Origin: an uncultured Collinsella sp.
GTDB taxonomy: Bacteria; Actinomycetota; Coriobacteriia; Coriobacteriales; Coriobacteriaceae
Length of the DNA: 6,550 nucleotides
Direction: 5' to 3'
NCBI GenBank assembly: GCA_900549215.1
Contig: URNJ01000101.1
Span: forward strand, 1-6,550
This document shows, one piece after another, positions 1-6,220 of the stretch; position 1 is the stretch's first letter, and every line of letters starts with the position of its first letter. A program made the position numbers and the translations under genes. The notes under the pieces were generated by a model. The model was not told where the DNA came from and did no database searches. It saw only the letters and a list, made by a program, of their open reading frames with translations.

Positions 1-605
1 AGCAGAAGCGGGGCCTGACGGACGAGCAGGTGATGTTCAAGACCAACATCCCCGAGTCCAACGAGTGCTATGAGGCCGCCGCCGAGCTCGTCGACGCCGA
101 TACGCGTGAGGACATGTTCGTCAACGACCTTGTGATTATTCGCGCCGAGGGCTCCGACACCAAGGTCGAGGCCATCGCCGACGTCGCGAATCTGGACGGC
201 AAGATCGCCATTGGCGACGCCAAGACCGTTCCTGCCGGCAAGTATGCCAACCAGGCCCTGGCCTCCGTGGGCCTCTACACCGGCACCGAGGGCGACGATG
301 GCGAGTATGCTCCCGAGATCGCCGACAAGGTCGCACTGGCCGATAAGGTCGGCACCGCTGCCGCCTACGTCTCTACGGGCGACTGCGTGGCCGGTTTTGT
401 CTACAGCTCCGATATCTTCCGCTACGACGGCATCGAGGAGGCCTTCGTGTGCCCCGAGGATTCGCACAAGCCCATCGTGTACCCGGGTGCCGTTGCCGAG
501 AGCTCCGAGCATGCCGACGAGGCCAAGGCGTTCATCGACTTCTGTCTGACCAACAAGAAGGCTCAGAAGATTTGGGCTAAGTACGGCTTTGAGCTTTCCG
601 CGTAG
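1..605 (+). CDS. modA: Molybdate (or tungstate) ABC transporter substrate-binding protein, 5' truncated
   Basis: This is the extracytoplasmic receptor that captures oxyanion (molybdate, possibly tungstate) and hands it to the ModBC importer. The reading frame is open from position 3 to the TAG at 603-605 and gives 200 residues. The GTG at 30 is internal, so the true start lies before the window. ModA-type landmarks are visible: IGDAKTVPAGKYA (210-248), matching the family's conserved GDP-x-x-VPAGxYA segment, VYSSDIF (from 399), and the C-terminal YPGAVAESS followed by an AKAFIDFCLTN helix and a typical W-x-K-YGFE ending. The missing part (about 60-80 residues by family length) would hold the signal peptide or lipobox and the first anion-binding serines. 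modB follows 68 nt downstream. Molybdate versus tungstate cannot be settled from this fragment. Confidence 0.9.
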   Translation, partial: QKRGLTDEQVMFKTNIPESNECYEAAAELVDADTREDMFVNDLVIIRAEGSDTKVEAIADVANLDGKIAIGDAKTVPAGKYANQALASVGLYTGTEGDDGEYAPEIADKVALADKVGTAAAYVSTGDCVAGFVYSSDIFRYDGIEEAFVCPEDSHKPIVYPGAVAESSEHADEAKAFIDFCLTNKKAQKIWAKYGFELSA

Positions 606-663
606 TGCGGCTTGGCGCGATAATTCCATCGTTTTGTGTTTCACTCCGTCTTTGTATCCGCTT

Positions 664-667
664 GGAG
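664..667 (+). promoter_or_regulatory. Shine-Dalgarno deciding the modB start
   Basis: GGAG at 664-667 lies 6 nt before a GTG at 674. The frame is also open upstream to a GTG at 605 that overlaps the modA stop, but no comparable SD precedes that codon. The ATG at 692 lies 24 nt past the GGAG. Starting at 674 also yields a clean signal-type N-terminus (two Arg followed by a hydrophobic stretch). Confidence 0.6.
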
Positions 668-673
668 CTTTTC

Positions 674-2116
674 GTGCTTAATAGATTCCGCATGCTTGTC
701 ACCTGTGCTTTGACCTTCGCGCTTTGCTGGGTGCCGGGATTTGCGTTTGGTGGGGACACTGAGGACGGGGCCCAGGTTGCTGCGACCGCTCATGGGCTTT
801 CCTATGGGATCGAGGGTTTTGAGCGGCTGGCCAAGGGGACCGCTCGTGCCATGGAGGGCCAGCCTGAGGGCTACCGGTTTCCCGTTGACGAGGACGTGGG
901 CCTTGTAGTGGCGCCTGCTGCCGATCGCGTTGTGGTGTGGATATCGCCTAAGGCGGTCGAGAGGTATGGATTTGATCCGCAGGACAACGAGTGCATATCG
1001 GGTCTCAAGGCCCTCATCTGCAAGCTCGACAGCGCAAACTGCATGGGAGGTGCGCAGCTGGGGGACGTGGATCTTCCTTGGTATGTCACGGCGGAAACAA
1101 CGTTTGATGCCGGCGGGTATACCTATGGCTTTGACGAGCGCGGTGCGGATGGGGACCGCTATGTGGTGATTGCATCAGCCTCGGGTGATGCTAAGGGCGG
1201 TGCGCGTTGGCTTGATAGCGCTCAAATGGTAGAGGCATCGTCTGTCGTGTTGCGGGATGAGCAGGGGCCCTTGACCTCACTGGCTTCCTTTTTGGGCGAT
1301 ATCGACTATCGCCCGTTTTGGGTGTCCATTAAAACGAGCGGCCTTGCCCTGCTGATTTCCTTTGCACTGGGCCTGTTTGCCGCGTGGAAGACTATGGGTA
1401 CCTCGAGTCGCATCAAGGGCCTGCTCGACTCGGTCTTTACCATCCCCATGGTGCTGCCGCCCACGGTCTGCGGCTTTCTGCTTCTCATGCTGTTTGGCCA
1501 CTCGACCGGGGTGGGCCAGTGGCTCATCGCGCACGGCGTCTCAATCGTCTTTACGTGGCCCGCGGCGGTGATATCTGCCGTGGTGGTGTCGTTCCCGCTC
1601 ATCTTCCGTACGGCACTCGGTGCCTTTGAGGGCCTCGACACGCAGATGCTCGACGCCGCGCGAACCTTGGGATGGTCCGAGCGCCGTATCTTTACCAGGC
1701 TTATGATGCCGCTCGGCTGGCCCTCGATTGCCGCTGGCACGGTGCTCGCCTTTGCCCGCGCGATGGGCGAGTTTGGCTGTACCCTGTTTTTTGCGGGCAA
1801 CTACGCCGGCATTACGCAGACCATTCCCATCGCCATCTATTTTGAGTGGATGGGCGGCAATACGTCGGTGGCCCTCTTTTGGGTCGTTGTCGTAATCGTG
1901 TTCAGTTTCCTGGTCATTCTGTTCATCAATATGTACACGGCGCATTCGCAAAAGTATCGCGAGCGGGGCCTTTCCCGTGCGGAGCGCAAGCAGGCCAAGC
2001 AGCTGGGTGGCCAGACCGATTCACTCGACCCAGTCGGCGGCGATGCGCTGCGTATCGATCGCGAGGCGCTGGCCGAGCTCATGTGCGATGACACGGTCGC
2101 AAAGGGAGGTCGATAA
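674..2116 (+). CDS. modB: Molybdate ABC transporter permease with large N-terminal extracytoplasmic domain
   Basis: This is the membrane channel subunit of the molybdate importer; 480 residues from the GTG at 674, against about 225 for a typical ModB. Residues 8-27 are a hydrophobic signal anchor or signal peptide after two Arg. Residues 28 to about 210 are a predicted extracytoplasmic domain I do not recognise, with Cys at 107, 116 and 123. The permease core begins near 214, with hydrophobic segments at about 217-238, 251-274, 285-312, 346-362 and 398-420. It carries the EAA-type loop DAARTLGW (327-334), which docks on ModC, and the ModB-typical RAMGEFGCTLFFAGN followed by ITQTIPIAIY. A charged tail (about 424-480) follows the last membrane segment. 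The stop is 3 nt from modC, so translation is probably coupled. The permease assignment is firm; the role of the extra domain is unknown. Confidence 0.9.
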   Translation: MLNRFRMLVTCALTFALCWVPGFAFGGDTEDGAQVAATAHGLSYGIEGFERLAKGTARAMEGQPEGYRFPVDEDVGLVVAPAADRVVVWISPKAVERYGFDPQDNECISGLKALICKLDSANCMGGAQLGDVDLPWYVTAETTFDAGGYTYGFDERGADGDRYVVIASASGDAKGGARWLDSAQMVEASSVVLRDEQGPLTSLASFLGDIDYRPFWVSIKTSGLALLISFALGLFAAWKTMGTSSRIKGLLDSVFTIPMVLPPTVCGFLLLMLFGHSTGVGQWLIAHGVSIVFTWPAAVISAVVVSFPLIFRTALGAFEGLDTQMLDAARTLGWSERRIFTRLMMPLGWPSIAAGTVLAFARAMGEFGCTLFFAGNYAGITQTIPIAIYFEWMGGNTSVALFWVVVVIVFSFLVILFINMYTAHSQKYRERGLSRAERKQAKQLGGQTDSLDPVGGDALRIDREALAELMCDDTVAKGGR

Positions 2117-2119
2117 GCC

Positions 2120-3190
2120 ATGTCGCTTGTTCTGGATATCAAAAAGCGCTATCCGGGGTTCACCCTCGACATGCAGCTTGAGGCCGGCGAGGAGCGTGTG
2201 GCGCTGCTGGGCGCCTCGGGTTGTGGCAAGAGCTGTACACTGCGCTGCATTGCCGGTGTGGAGACCCCCGACGAGGGGAAGATCGTCGTCAACGGCGTGA
2301 CCTTTTTTGACTCGGCGGCGGGCATCAACCTGTCGCCCCAGGAACGAAAATGCGCCCTACTGTTCCAAAACTATCAGCTGTTTCCCAACATGACGGTGGC
2401 CGATAACGTATGCGCCGGTGTAAAGGACGCGGGCGATGCCGCGGCGCGTAAAAAACTTGCCGAGCGCTACCTGGGTATCTTTGGACTGGCCGATTTTGTC
2501 GACCGCTATCCCGCGCGACTCTCGGGCGGTCAGCAGCAACGTGTGGCGCTTGCCCGCATGGTGGCGGCGCATCCGGGCATCTTTATGTTCGACGAGCCCA
2601 TGAGCGCGCTCGATGCGTACCTCAAAAGCGCCCTTGAGCAGAACATACTCGACTTGTTCGATGTATGCAATCGCACCGTGCTCTACGTGAGCCACGACAT
2701 CGACGAGGCATGCCGCCTGTGCCGGCGCATCTGCGTGATGCACGACGGGCATGTTGAGGAGATTGGCTCCGTCGAGGACGTGGTCCGCCGTCCGCAGACG
2801 CTGGCGGCACTGCGCCTGACGGGCTGCAAGAACACAAGCCGGGCGCGCAAGATCGGCGACGAAGAAGTTGAGGCCCTCGACTGGGGTATGACCTTTAACG
2901 TGGGTCGTGAGGTGCCCGATGAGGTGGCATACCTGGGCATTCGTGCGAGCTACTTCCATGTTGACAACCGTGCCGAGCGGGGTCGCAACAGCTACGACCT
3001 GCATGTGGCCCGAGTGAGCGATTCGCGTTTTGAGCGCTTGGTGCTGTTAGACGTGCCGCGCGTCGATGCGCCCACGCGTCTGCAATGGAAGGTCAACAAG
3101 GTGGGCGTGCCTGTCGACGAGCTGCCGCAAACAGGCGAGACGCTGCGCATGCACTTCGATGCGAGTAAGATCCATTTGGTTTGTCGATAG
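2120..3190 (+). CDS. modC: Molybdate ABC transporter ATP-binding protein
   Basis: This is the cytoplasmic ATPase that powers the ModAB importer; 356 residues. The ATG at 2120 follows AAAGGGAGGT (2101-2110), a strong SD, and lies 3 nt after the modB stop. All ABC motifs are intact: Walker A GASGCGKS (31-38), Q-loop Gln83 in LFQNYQLFP, signature LSGGQQQR (134-141), Walker B IFMFDEP (154-160) with catalytic Glu159, D-loop SALD (162-165) and switch His192 in SHD. Residues from about 236 to the end form a C-terminal domain with YLGIRASYFHV (271-281), similar to the segment that opens the accessory domain of molybdate/sulfate-type ATPases. A canonical MOP-type TOBE domain is not obvious by eye. It is the last gene of the mod operon in this window. 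Confidence 0.93.
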   Translation: MSLVLDIKKRYPGFTLDMQLEAGEERVALLGASGCGKSCTLRCIAGVETPDEGKIVVNGVTFFDSAAGINLSPQERKCALLFQNYQLFPNMTVADNVCAGVKDAGDAAARKKLAERYLGIFGLADFVDRYPARLSGGQQQRVALARMVAAHPGIFMFDEPMSALDAYLKSALEQNILDLFDVCNRTVLYVSHDIDEACRLCRRICVMHDGHVEEIGSVEDVVRRPQTLAALRLTGCKNTSRARKIGDEEVEALDWGMTFNVGREVPDEVAYLGIRASYFHVDNRAERGRNSYDLHVARVSDSRFERLVLLDVPRVDAPTRLQWKVNKVGVPVDELPQTGETLRMHFDASKIHLVCR

Positions 3191-3215
3191 CGCCGGGTAA
3201 TGTCGTCGGGGATAT

Positions 3216-3236
3216 AAGCCTCGGCGGCTTTGTCTT
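3216..3236 (+). terminator. Possible weak intrinsic terminator after modC
   Basis: AAGCC (3216-3220), loop TCGGC and GGCTT (3226-3230) form a perfect 5-bp stem 26 nt after the modC stop, followed by the moderately T-rich TGTCTT. The stem is short and the T tract is interrupted, so termination would be partial at best. A competing pairing of CGCCG (3191-3195) with CGGCG (3222-3226) is also possible. Confidence 0.35.
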
Positions 3237-3255
3237 GCCGTTCGCCGAATGAGGA

Positions 3256-3283
3256 ATGACAAACTCTTATCAATCAAAATAAT
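3256..3283 (+). promoter_or_regulatory. Candidate sigma-A-type promoter for the reductase operon
   Basis: ATGACA (3256-3261, 5 of 6 to TTGACA) and AATAAT (3278-3283, 5 of 6 to TATAAT) are separated by 16 nt. They lie in the only strongly AT-rich stretch of the window (about 3261-3295). Transcription would begin near 3290 and produce a leader of about 330 nt before the first reductase start. The call rests on consensus matching alone. Confidence 0.35.
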
Positions 3284-3303
3284 TATTTATTAAACGACGG
3301 CAC

Positions 3304-3372
3304 ACGACGCTGTCGTACGAATGTCAACGGTGTTCGCATAGTCGATGACCGTTGATATAGTTGACCTCAACT
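3304..3372 (+). promoter_or_regulatory. Cluster of inverted repeats (possible operator or RNA hairpins)
   Basis: Three perfect inverted repeats lie in tandem: ACGAC-gct-GTCGT (3304-3316), TCAACGGT (3324-3331) with ACCGTTGA (3348-3355), and AGTTGA-cc-TCAACT (3359-3372). The pentamer GTTGA or its complement TCAAC occurs four times (3324-3328, 3351-3355, 3360-3364, 3367-3371), as expected of a multi-site operator. Because the cluster lies downstream of the candidate promoter, it could equally act as hairpins in the leader RNA. The regulator is unknown. Confidence 0.4.
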
Positions 3373-3391
3373 TGTAAAGGAGGGTGCGCAC

Positions 3392-3460
3392 ATGCCGCAG
3401 ACGACATACATTCGCCGCGTTGCCGCGCGCGCCCTGTATATAGCTCGGAGTCGCATATGA
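3392..3460 (+). CDS. Possible 22-residue leader peptide
   Basis: The ATG at 3392 is preceded by AAAGGAGGG (3376-3384) with 7-nt spacing, the best SD in the window. The frame closes at TGA 3458-3460 and encodes a basic peptide of 22 residues (MPQTTYIRRVAARAL then YIARSRI; five Arg). Such a strong initiation signal ahead of so short a frame suggests a translated leader or a translational relay rather than a functional protein. Its TGA overlaps the ATG of the next small frame as ATGA. There is no run of one amino acid that would mark classical attenuation, although Arg is enriched. Confidence 0.35.
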   Translation: MPQTTYIRRVAARALYIARSRI

Positions 3461-3627
3461 GCAGGTATGTTCACGGCTCCGGGAGAGACGACGCACAACT
3501 AAATAATCGACCGCAAAGCAGGTTCCCTAAAATTCCGGGTTTGAGCACGGCCGGGCAATCGCCGTCCGTCGTGCATCGATACCGCTGTTATCCATTTTTG
3601 GTTCGAGAGGGGAACCGTCATGGCTGA
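3457..3627 (+). CDS. Possible small coupled ORF running into the reductase start
   Basis: The ATG at 3457 overlaps the stop of the preceding 22-codon frame (ATGA), and GGAG (3447-3450) lies 6 nt upstream. The 56-residue frame ends at TGA 3625-3627, 8 nt inside the first reductase gene, so ribosomes finishing it would stop directly on that gene's start region. Composition argues against a conserved protein: codons such as AGA, AGG, CTA, CGA and AAT are frequent here but scarce in the neighbouring genes, and no domain is recognisable. If translated at all, its role is probably coupling. Confidence 0.2.
   Translation: MSRYVHGSGRDDAQLNNRPQSRFPKIPGLSTAGQSPSVVHRYRCYPFLVREGNRHG
3521..3616 (+). promoter_or_regulatory. 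Alternative pairings around the first reductase ribosome-binding site
   Basis: The SD of the next gene (GAGAGGGG, 3605-3612) sits in the loop of a local hairpin formed by GGTTC (3600-3604) and GAACC (3612-3616). A second complement, GGTTCCC (3521-3527), can pair with GGGAACC (3610-3616) and cover part of the SD. Between them, GCACGGC (3545-3551) pairs with GTCGTGC (3568-3574, one G-U) to make a further hairpin. The pairings at the SD exclude each other, so a translational switch is possible; this is inferred from base pairing only. Confidence 0.3.
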
Positions 3628-4903
3628 AGAATTCGATTTCCATCCGATGTGGGAGAGCCTCGGCATGAATCTTGCCGACCACGACATGCTGCTGGGCGCC
3701 GTGGGCCAGATGTACGGCGACATGTTCCTGACGCAGAACAATCGCCCCAAGTCCACGTCCTACCTGGACTTTGTGGCCACCAACATCCACAGCGGCCGTA
3801 TTAAGGAGATGCTCGACAAGAAGGAGGCCGGCGAGGCCACCAAGATTGTGGGCTCGTTCTGCGTGTACGTGCCCGAGGAGATCGTACTTGCCTGTGACGG
3901 TATTCCCGTGGGCCTGTGCTCGGGTGCCGATTGGGCAACCGATAAGGTCGAGGAGCATCTACCGCGCAACACCTGCCCGCTTATCAAGAGCTTTGCCGGC
4001 TTTAAGCTGGGCGAGGTCTGCCCCTACATTGAGTCGAGCGACCTGGTGGTGGGCGAGAACACCTGCGATGGCAAGAAGAAGGCCTACGAGTTCTTTGCCA
4101 CGCAAAAGAACATGTACGTCATGGATATCCCCAATGTACACGACGAGTCGACGCTCGTGACCTGGAAGGCCGAGGTCAAGAAGCTCGCCGCCAAGATTGA
4201 GGAAGAGTGTGGCGTCACGATTACGCCCGAGCGCCTGAAGGCCGCCATCCACGCCGTCAATGAGAAGCGCCGTGCCCTGCAGCGCCTCGCTGCCACGCGC
4301 GCTGCCGACCCGGCGCCCATCAGCGGTCTCGACAGCCTGCTGACCGTTCAGGCCGCCTTTATGGACGACACGCCGCGTCTGACCGGAGCCATCAACGATA
4401 TGGCTGCCGAGTGCGAGCAGCGTGTCGAGGCCGGCGAGGGCGTGGCGCCCAAGGGGACCAAGCGCATCCTGTACACCGGCACGCCCATGGCCGTGCCCAA
4501 CTGGAAGCTGTTCAACCTTATCGAGAAGGCCGGCGGCGTTGTGGTAGGCGAGGAGTCCTGCACGGGCTCGCGCTACTACAAGGACCTGGTCGACGAGTCC
4601 GGCGAGACGGTCGACGAGATGCTCGATGCCATCGCCGAGCGCTACTTTAAGATCAACTGCGCCGTCTTTACGCCCAACGACCAGCGTATGAAGGACATCG
4701 TCCAGATGGCGCACGACCTGCATGCCGACGGCATCGTCGACGTGGCCCTGCAGTTCTGCACGCTCTACGAGATGGAGTCGTTTGCCGTGGAGAAGGCCGC
4801 CGAGGAAGCCGGCATTCCGTTTATGCACATCACGACCGACTACGCCGGCGAGGATGCAGGCCAACTGCAAACCAGGATTGAGGCTTTCTTGGAAACCATT
4901 TAG
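3620..4903 (+). CDS. Double-cubane-cluster-type anaerobic reductase (2-hydroxyacyl-CoA dehydratase family), long form
   Basis: This is a cytoplasmic Fe-S protein of the HgdB/BcrB/YjiM superfamily. Family members accept an electron from an ATP-driven activase and perform low-potential reductions or dehydrations; the substrate here is unknown. It has 427 residues, and the ATG at 3620 is preceded by GAGAGGGG (3605-3612). Landmarks are FCVYVPEE (80-87), NTCPLIKS (117-124), GENTCDGKKK (145-154), EESCTGSRYY (311-320), INCAVFTPND (345-354) and LQFCTLYEMES (377-387). Cys 81, 100, 119, 134, 149, 314, 347 and 380 all have counterparts in the next gene and are candidate cluster ligands. Relative to that paralogue it has about 39 extra N-terminal residues (including NRPKSTSYLDF), and it has Thr288 (TGTPMAVPNWK) where the paralogue has Cys. 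CDD-type 'dehydratase' names may mislead: the GENTCDGKKK signature points to the YjiM/double-cubane branch. Confidence 0.85.
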   Translation: MAEEFDFHPMWESLGMNLADHDMLLGAVGQMYGDMFLTQNNRPKSTSYLDFVATNIHSGRIKEMLDKKEAGEATKIVGSFCVYVPEEIVLACDGIPVGLCSGADWATDKVEEHLPRNTCPLIKSFAGFKLGEVCPYIESSDLVVGENTCDGKKKAYEFFATQKNMYVMDIPNVHDESTLVTWKAEVKKLAAKIEEECGVTITPERLKAAIHAVNEKRRALQRLAATRAADPAPISGLDSLLTVQAAFMDDTPRLTGAINDMAAECEQRVEAGEGVAPKGTKRILYTGTPMAVPNWKLFNLIEKAGGVVVGEESCTGSRYYKDLVDESGETVDEMLDAIAERYFKINCAVFTPNDQRMKDIVQMAHDLHADGIVDVALQFCTLYEMESFAVEKAAEEAGIPFMHITTDYAGEDAGQLQTRIEAFLETI

Positions 4904-4915
4904 GGCTATCCGTCT

Positions 4916-5019
4916 CGGCGGTTTCCCTAGGCACCCGATCTTGCCGTTCAAACCGTCGCTTGCTACCAAAGTATGCGGCGCTCATCTTTCACGGCAACCT
5001 CGGGCACCTGGGAAAGCCG
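4916..5019 (+). repeat. Long imperfect palindrome, copy 1
   Basis: This element begins 13 nt after the first reductase stop and ends 37 nt before the next start. Pairing runs inward as CGGC/GCCG, TTTCCC/GGGAAA (4922-4927 with 5010-5015), AGG/CCT, CCCGA/TCGGG (4934-4938 with 5000-5004), TTGCCGT/ACGGCAA (4941-4947 with 4991-4997), a 14 x 14 nt internal loop, then GC-TAC/GTA-GC around a CAAA loop (4967-4970). No T tract follows, so it is not a standard intrinsic terminator. A matching element follows the second reductase. Confidence 0.8.
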
Positions 5020-5046
5020 TTTCCTTGGTTGGTTAAAAGGTTTGTT

Positions 5047-5052
5047 AAGGAG
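5047..5052 (+). promoter_or_regulatory. Shine-Dalgarno deciding the second reductase start
   Basis: AAGGAG at 5047-5052 lies 4 nt before the ATG at 5057. An in-frame ATG at 4973 would extend the protein by 28 residues, but it lies inside the apical stem of the palindrome, has no SD, and its extra residues have no family resemblance. Confidence 0.75.
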
Positions 5053-5056
5053 TTAT

Positions 5057-6220
5057 ATGTCGGAAAATATTGAGCAGCCGTTGCCGTCCACGTTTGAGGA
5101 GTTCAACGAGCAGCGCAAAGCTGCGTTTATTCGCGTAAAGGATTACAAACAGGCGGGCAATCGCCTGGTCGGCTTTTTGTGCAGCTATACGCCGCTCGAG
5201 ATCATCGATGCCGCGGGCGCTGCAAGTGTGGCCTTGTGCGGCACATCCGACGAGGTGATTCCCGAGGCCGAGAAGGTGCTGCCGGCAAACCTCTGCCCGC
5301 TCATCAAATCGACGTACGGTTTTGCCTACTCGCAAAAGTGCCCGTTTACGTACTTTAGCGACATGATCATCGGCGAGACCACCTGTGACGGCAAGAAGAA
5401 GATGTACGAACTGCTCAACAAGCTCAAGCGCACGCACATTTTGCATCTTCCGCAGGGCCGCGATCGCGCCTACGAGCGCGAGGGCTGGTACGAGGAATGC
5501 CGCCTTCTCAAGGAGGAGCTCGAGGGCTTCTACGGCATTACGATTACCGACGATGACCTGCGCGCTGCCGTCCGTCGTCGCAACCGCTTGCGTGCGGCCC
5601 AGCTTGAGATGTTTGCGCTGCAGGCCAACCAGCCGGCGGCCATGAGCGGCGTCGACCTGATGAGCACCATGTTTGCCGGTACGTTCAGCTTTGATATCGA
5701 GGCCTATACGCGGCAGCTGGAGCAAAAGGTTGCCAAGCTGCGCGAGGCCTACGACGCGGGCGAGCGCCCGGTTGCGGCGGATGCCAAGCGCATCCTGATC
5801 ACCGGTTGCCCGGTGGGCGGTGTGATCAACAAGATCGGTCGCACCATCGAGTCCAACGGCGGTGTGGTCGTGTGCATGGACGACTGCTCGGGTGAGCGCA
5901 CAGCGGCCATGATGATCGACCCGGAGGCCCCCGACATCCTGCGCGCCATCGCCGACCGCTACCTGGATATCAACTGCTCGGTCATGACGCCCAACGACGG
6001 CCGTATGGAAAACACGCTGGCTATGTGCGAGAAGTATCATGTCGATGGCGTGGTAGAGAGCGTGCTGCAGGCCTGCCACACCTTCAACGTTGAGAGCGCG
6101 CGCATGCAGGAGGCCGTCGAGGGTGCGGGCATTCCGTACATGAAGATCGAGACCGACTACAGCAACGGCGACATGGGCCAGACCGAGACCCGCATCGCCG
6201 CCTTTATCGAGACCCTCTAG
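5057..6220 (+). CDS. Double-cubane-cluster-type anaerobic reductase (2-hydroxyacyl-CoA dehydratase family), YjiM-like short form
   Basis: This is a second member of the same Fe-S reductase family, 387 residues from the ATG at 5057, close to the length I recall for E. coli YjiM (about 383). Landmarks are FLCSYTPLE (40-48), ANLCPLIKS (77-85), KCPF (94-97), GETTCDGKKKMYELL (106-120), ITGCPVGGV (248-256), DDCSGER (275-281), INCSVMTPND (305-314) and LQACHTFNVES (337-347). Cys 42, 61, 80, 95, 110, 277, 307 and 340 align with the upstream paralogue; Cys251 is specific to this copy. The two paralogues may form a heterodimer or be separate homodimeric enzymes served by one activase, as the family's activases are typically encoded next door; this is inference. 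The stop codon lies within the first arm of palindrome copy 2. Confidence 0.87.
   Translation: MSENIEQPLPSTFEEFNEQRKAAFIRVKDYKQAGNRLVGFLCSYTPLEIIDAAGAASVALCGTSDEVIPEAEKVLPANLCPLIKSTYGFAYSQKCPFTYFSDMIIGETTCDGKKKMYELLNKLKRTHILHLPQGRDRAYEREGWYEECRLLKEELEGFYGITITDDDLRAAVRRRNRLRAAQLEMFALQANQPAAMSGVDLMSTMFAGTFSFDIEAYTRQLEQKVAKLREAYDAGERPVAADAKRILITGCPVGGVINKIGRTIESNGGVVVCMDDCSGERTAAMMIDPEAPDILRAIADRYLDINCSVMTPNDGRMENTLAMCEKYHVDGVVESVLQACHTFNVESARMQEAVEGAGIPYMKIETDYSNGDMGQTETRIAAFIETL

Noticed and set aside
605..673. Upstream extension of modB from the GTG at 605
   Set aside because: No SD precedes it and the added residues break the clean signal-type N-terminus; the GTG at 674 has GGAG at the right distance.
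2357..3004. Minus-strand open frame (215 codons) opposite modC
   Set aside because: It lies wholly within modC, whose ABC motifs are all intact on the plus strand.
3361..3456. Upstream extension of the 56-codon frame to the TTG at 3361
   Set aside because: The TTG lies in the inverted-repeat cluster with no SD; the ATG at 3457 with GGAG is the only plausible start.
3959..4969. Long minus-strand open frame (336 codons) opposite the first reductase
   Set aside because: Same reason: a GC-bias shadow of a clear gene, with no family resemblance.
4973..5056. Extension of the second reductase to the ATG at 4973
   Set aside because: That ATG lies in the apical stem of palindrome copy 1, lacks an SD, and the extra residues have no match in the family; the ATG at 5057 has AAGGAG.
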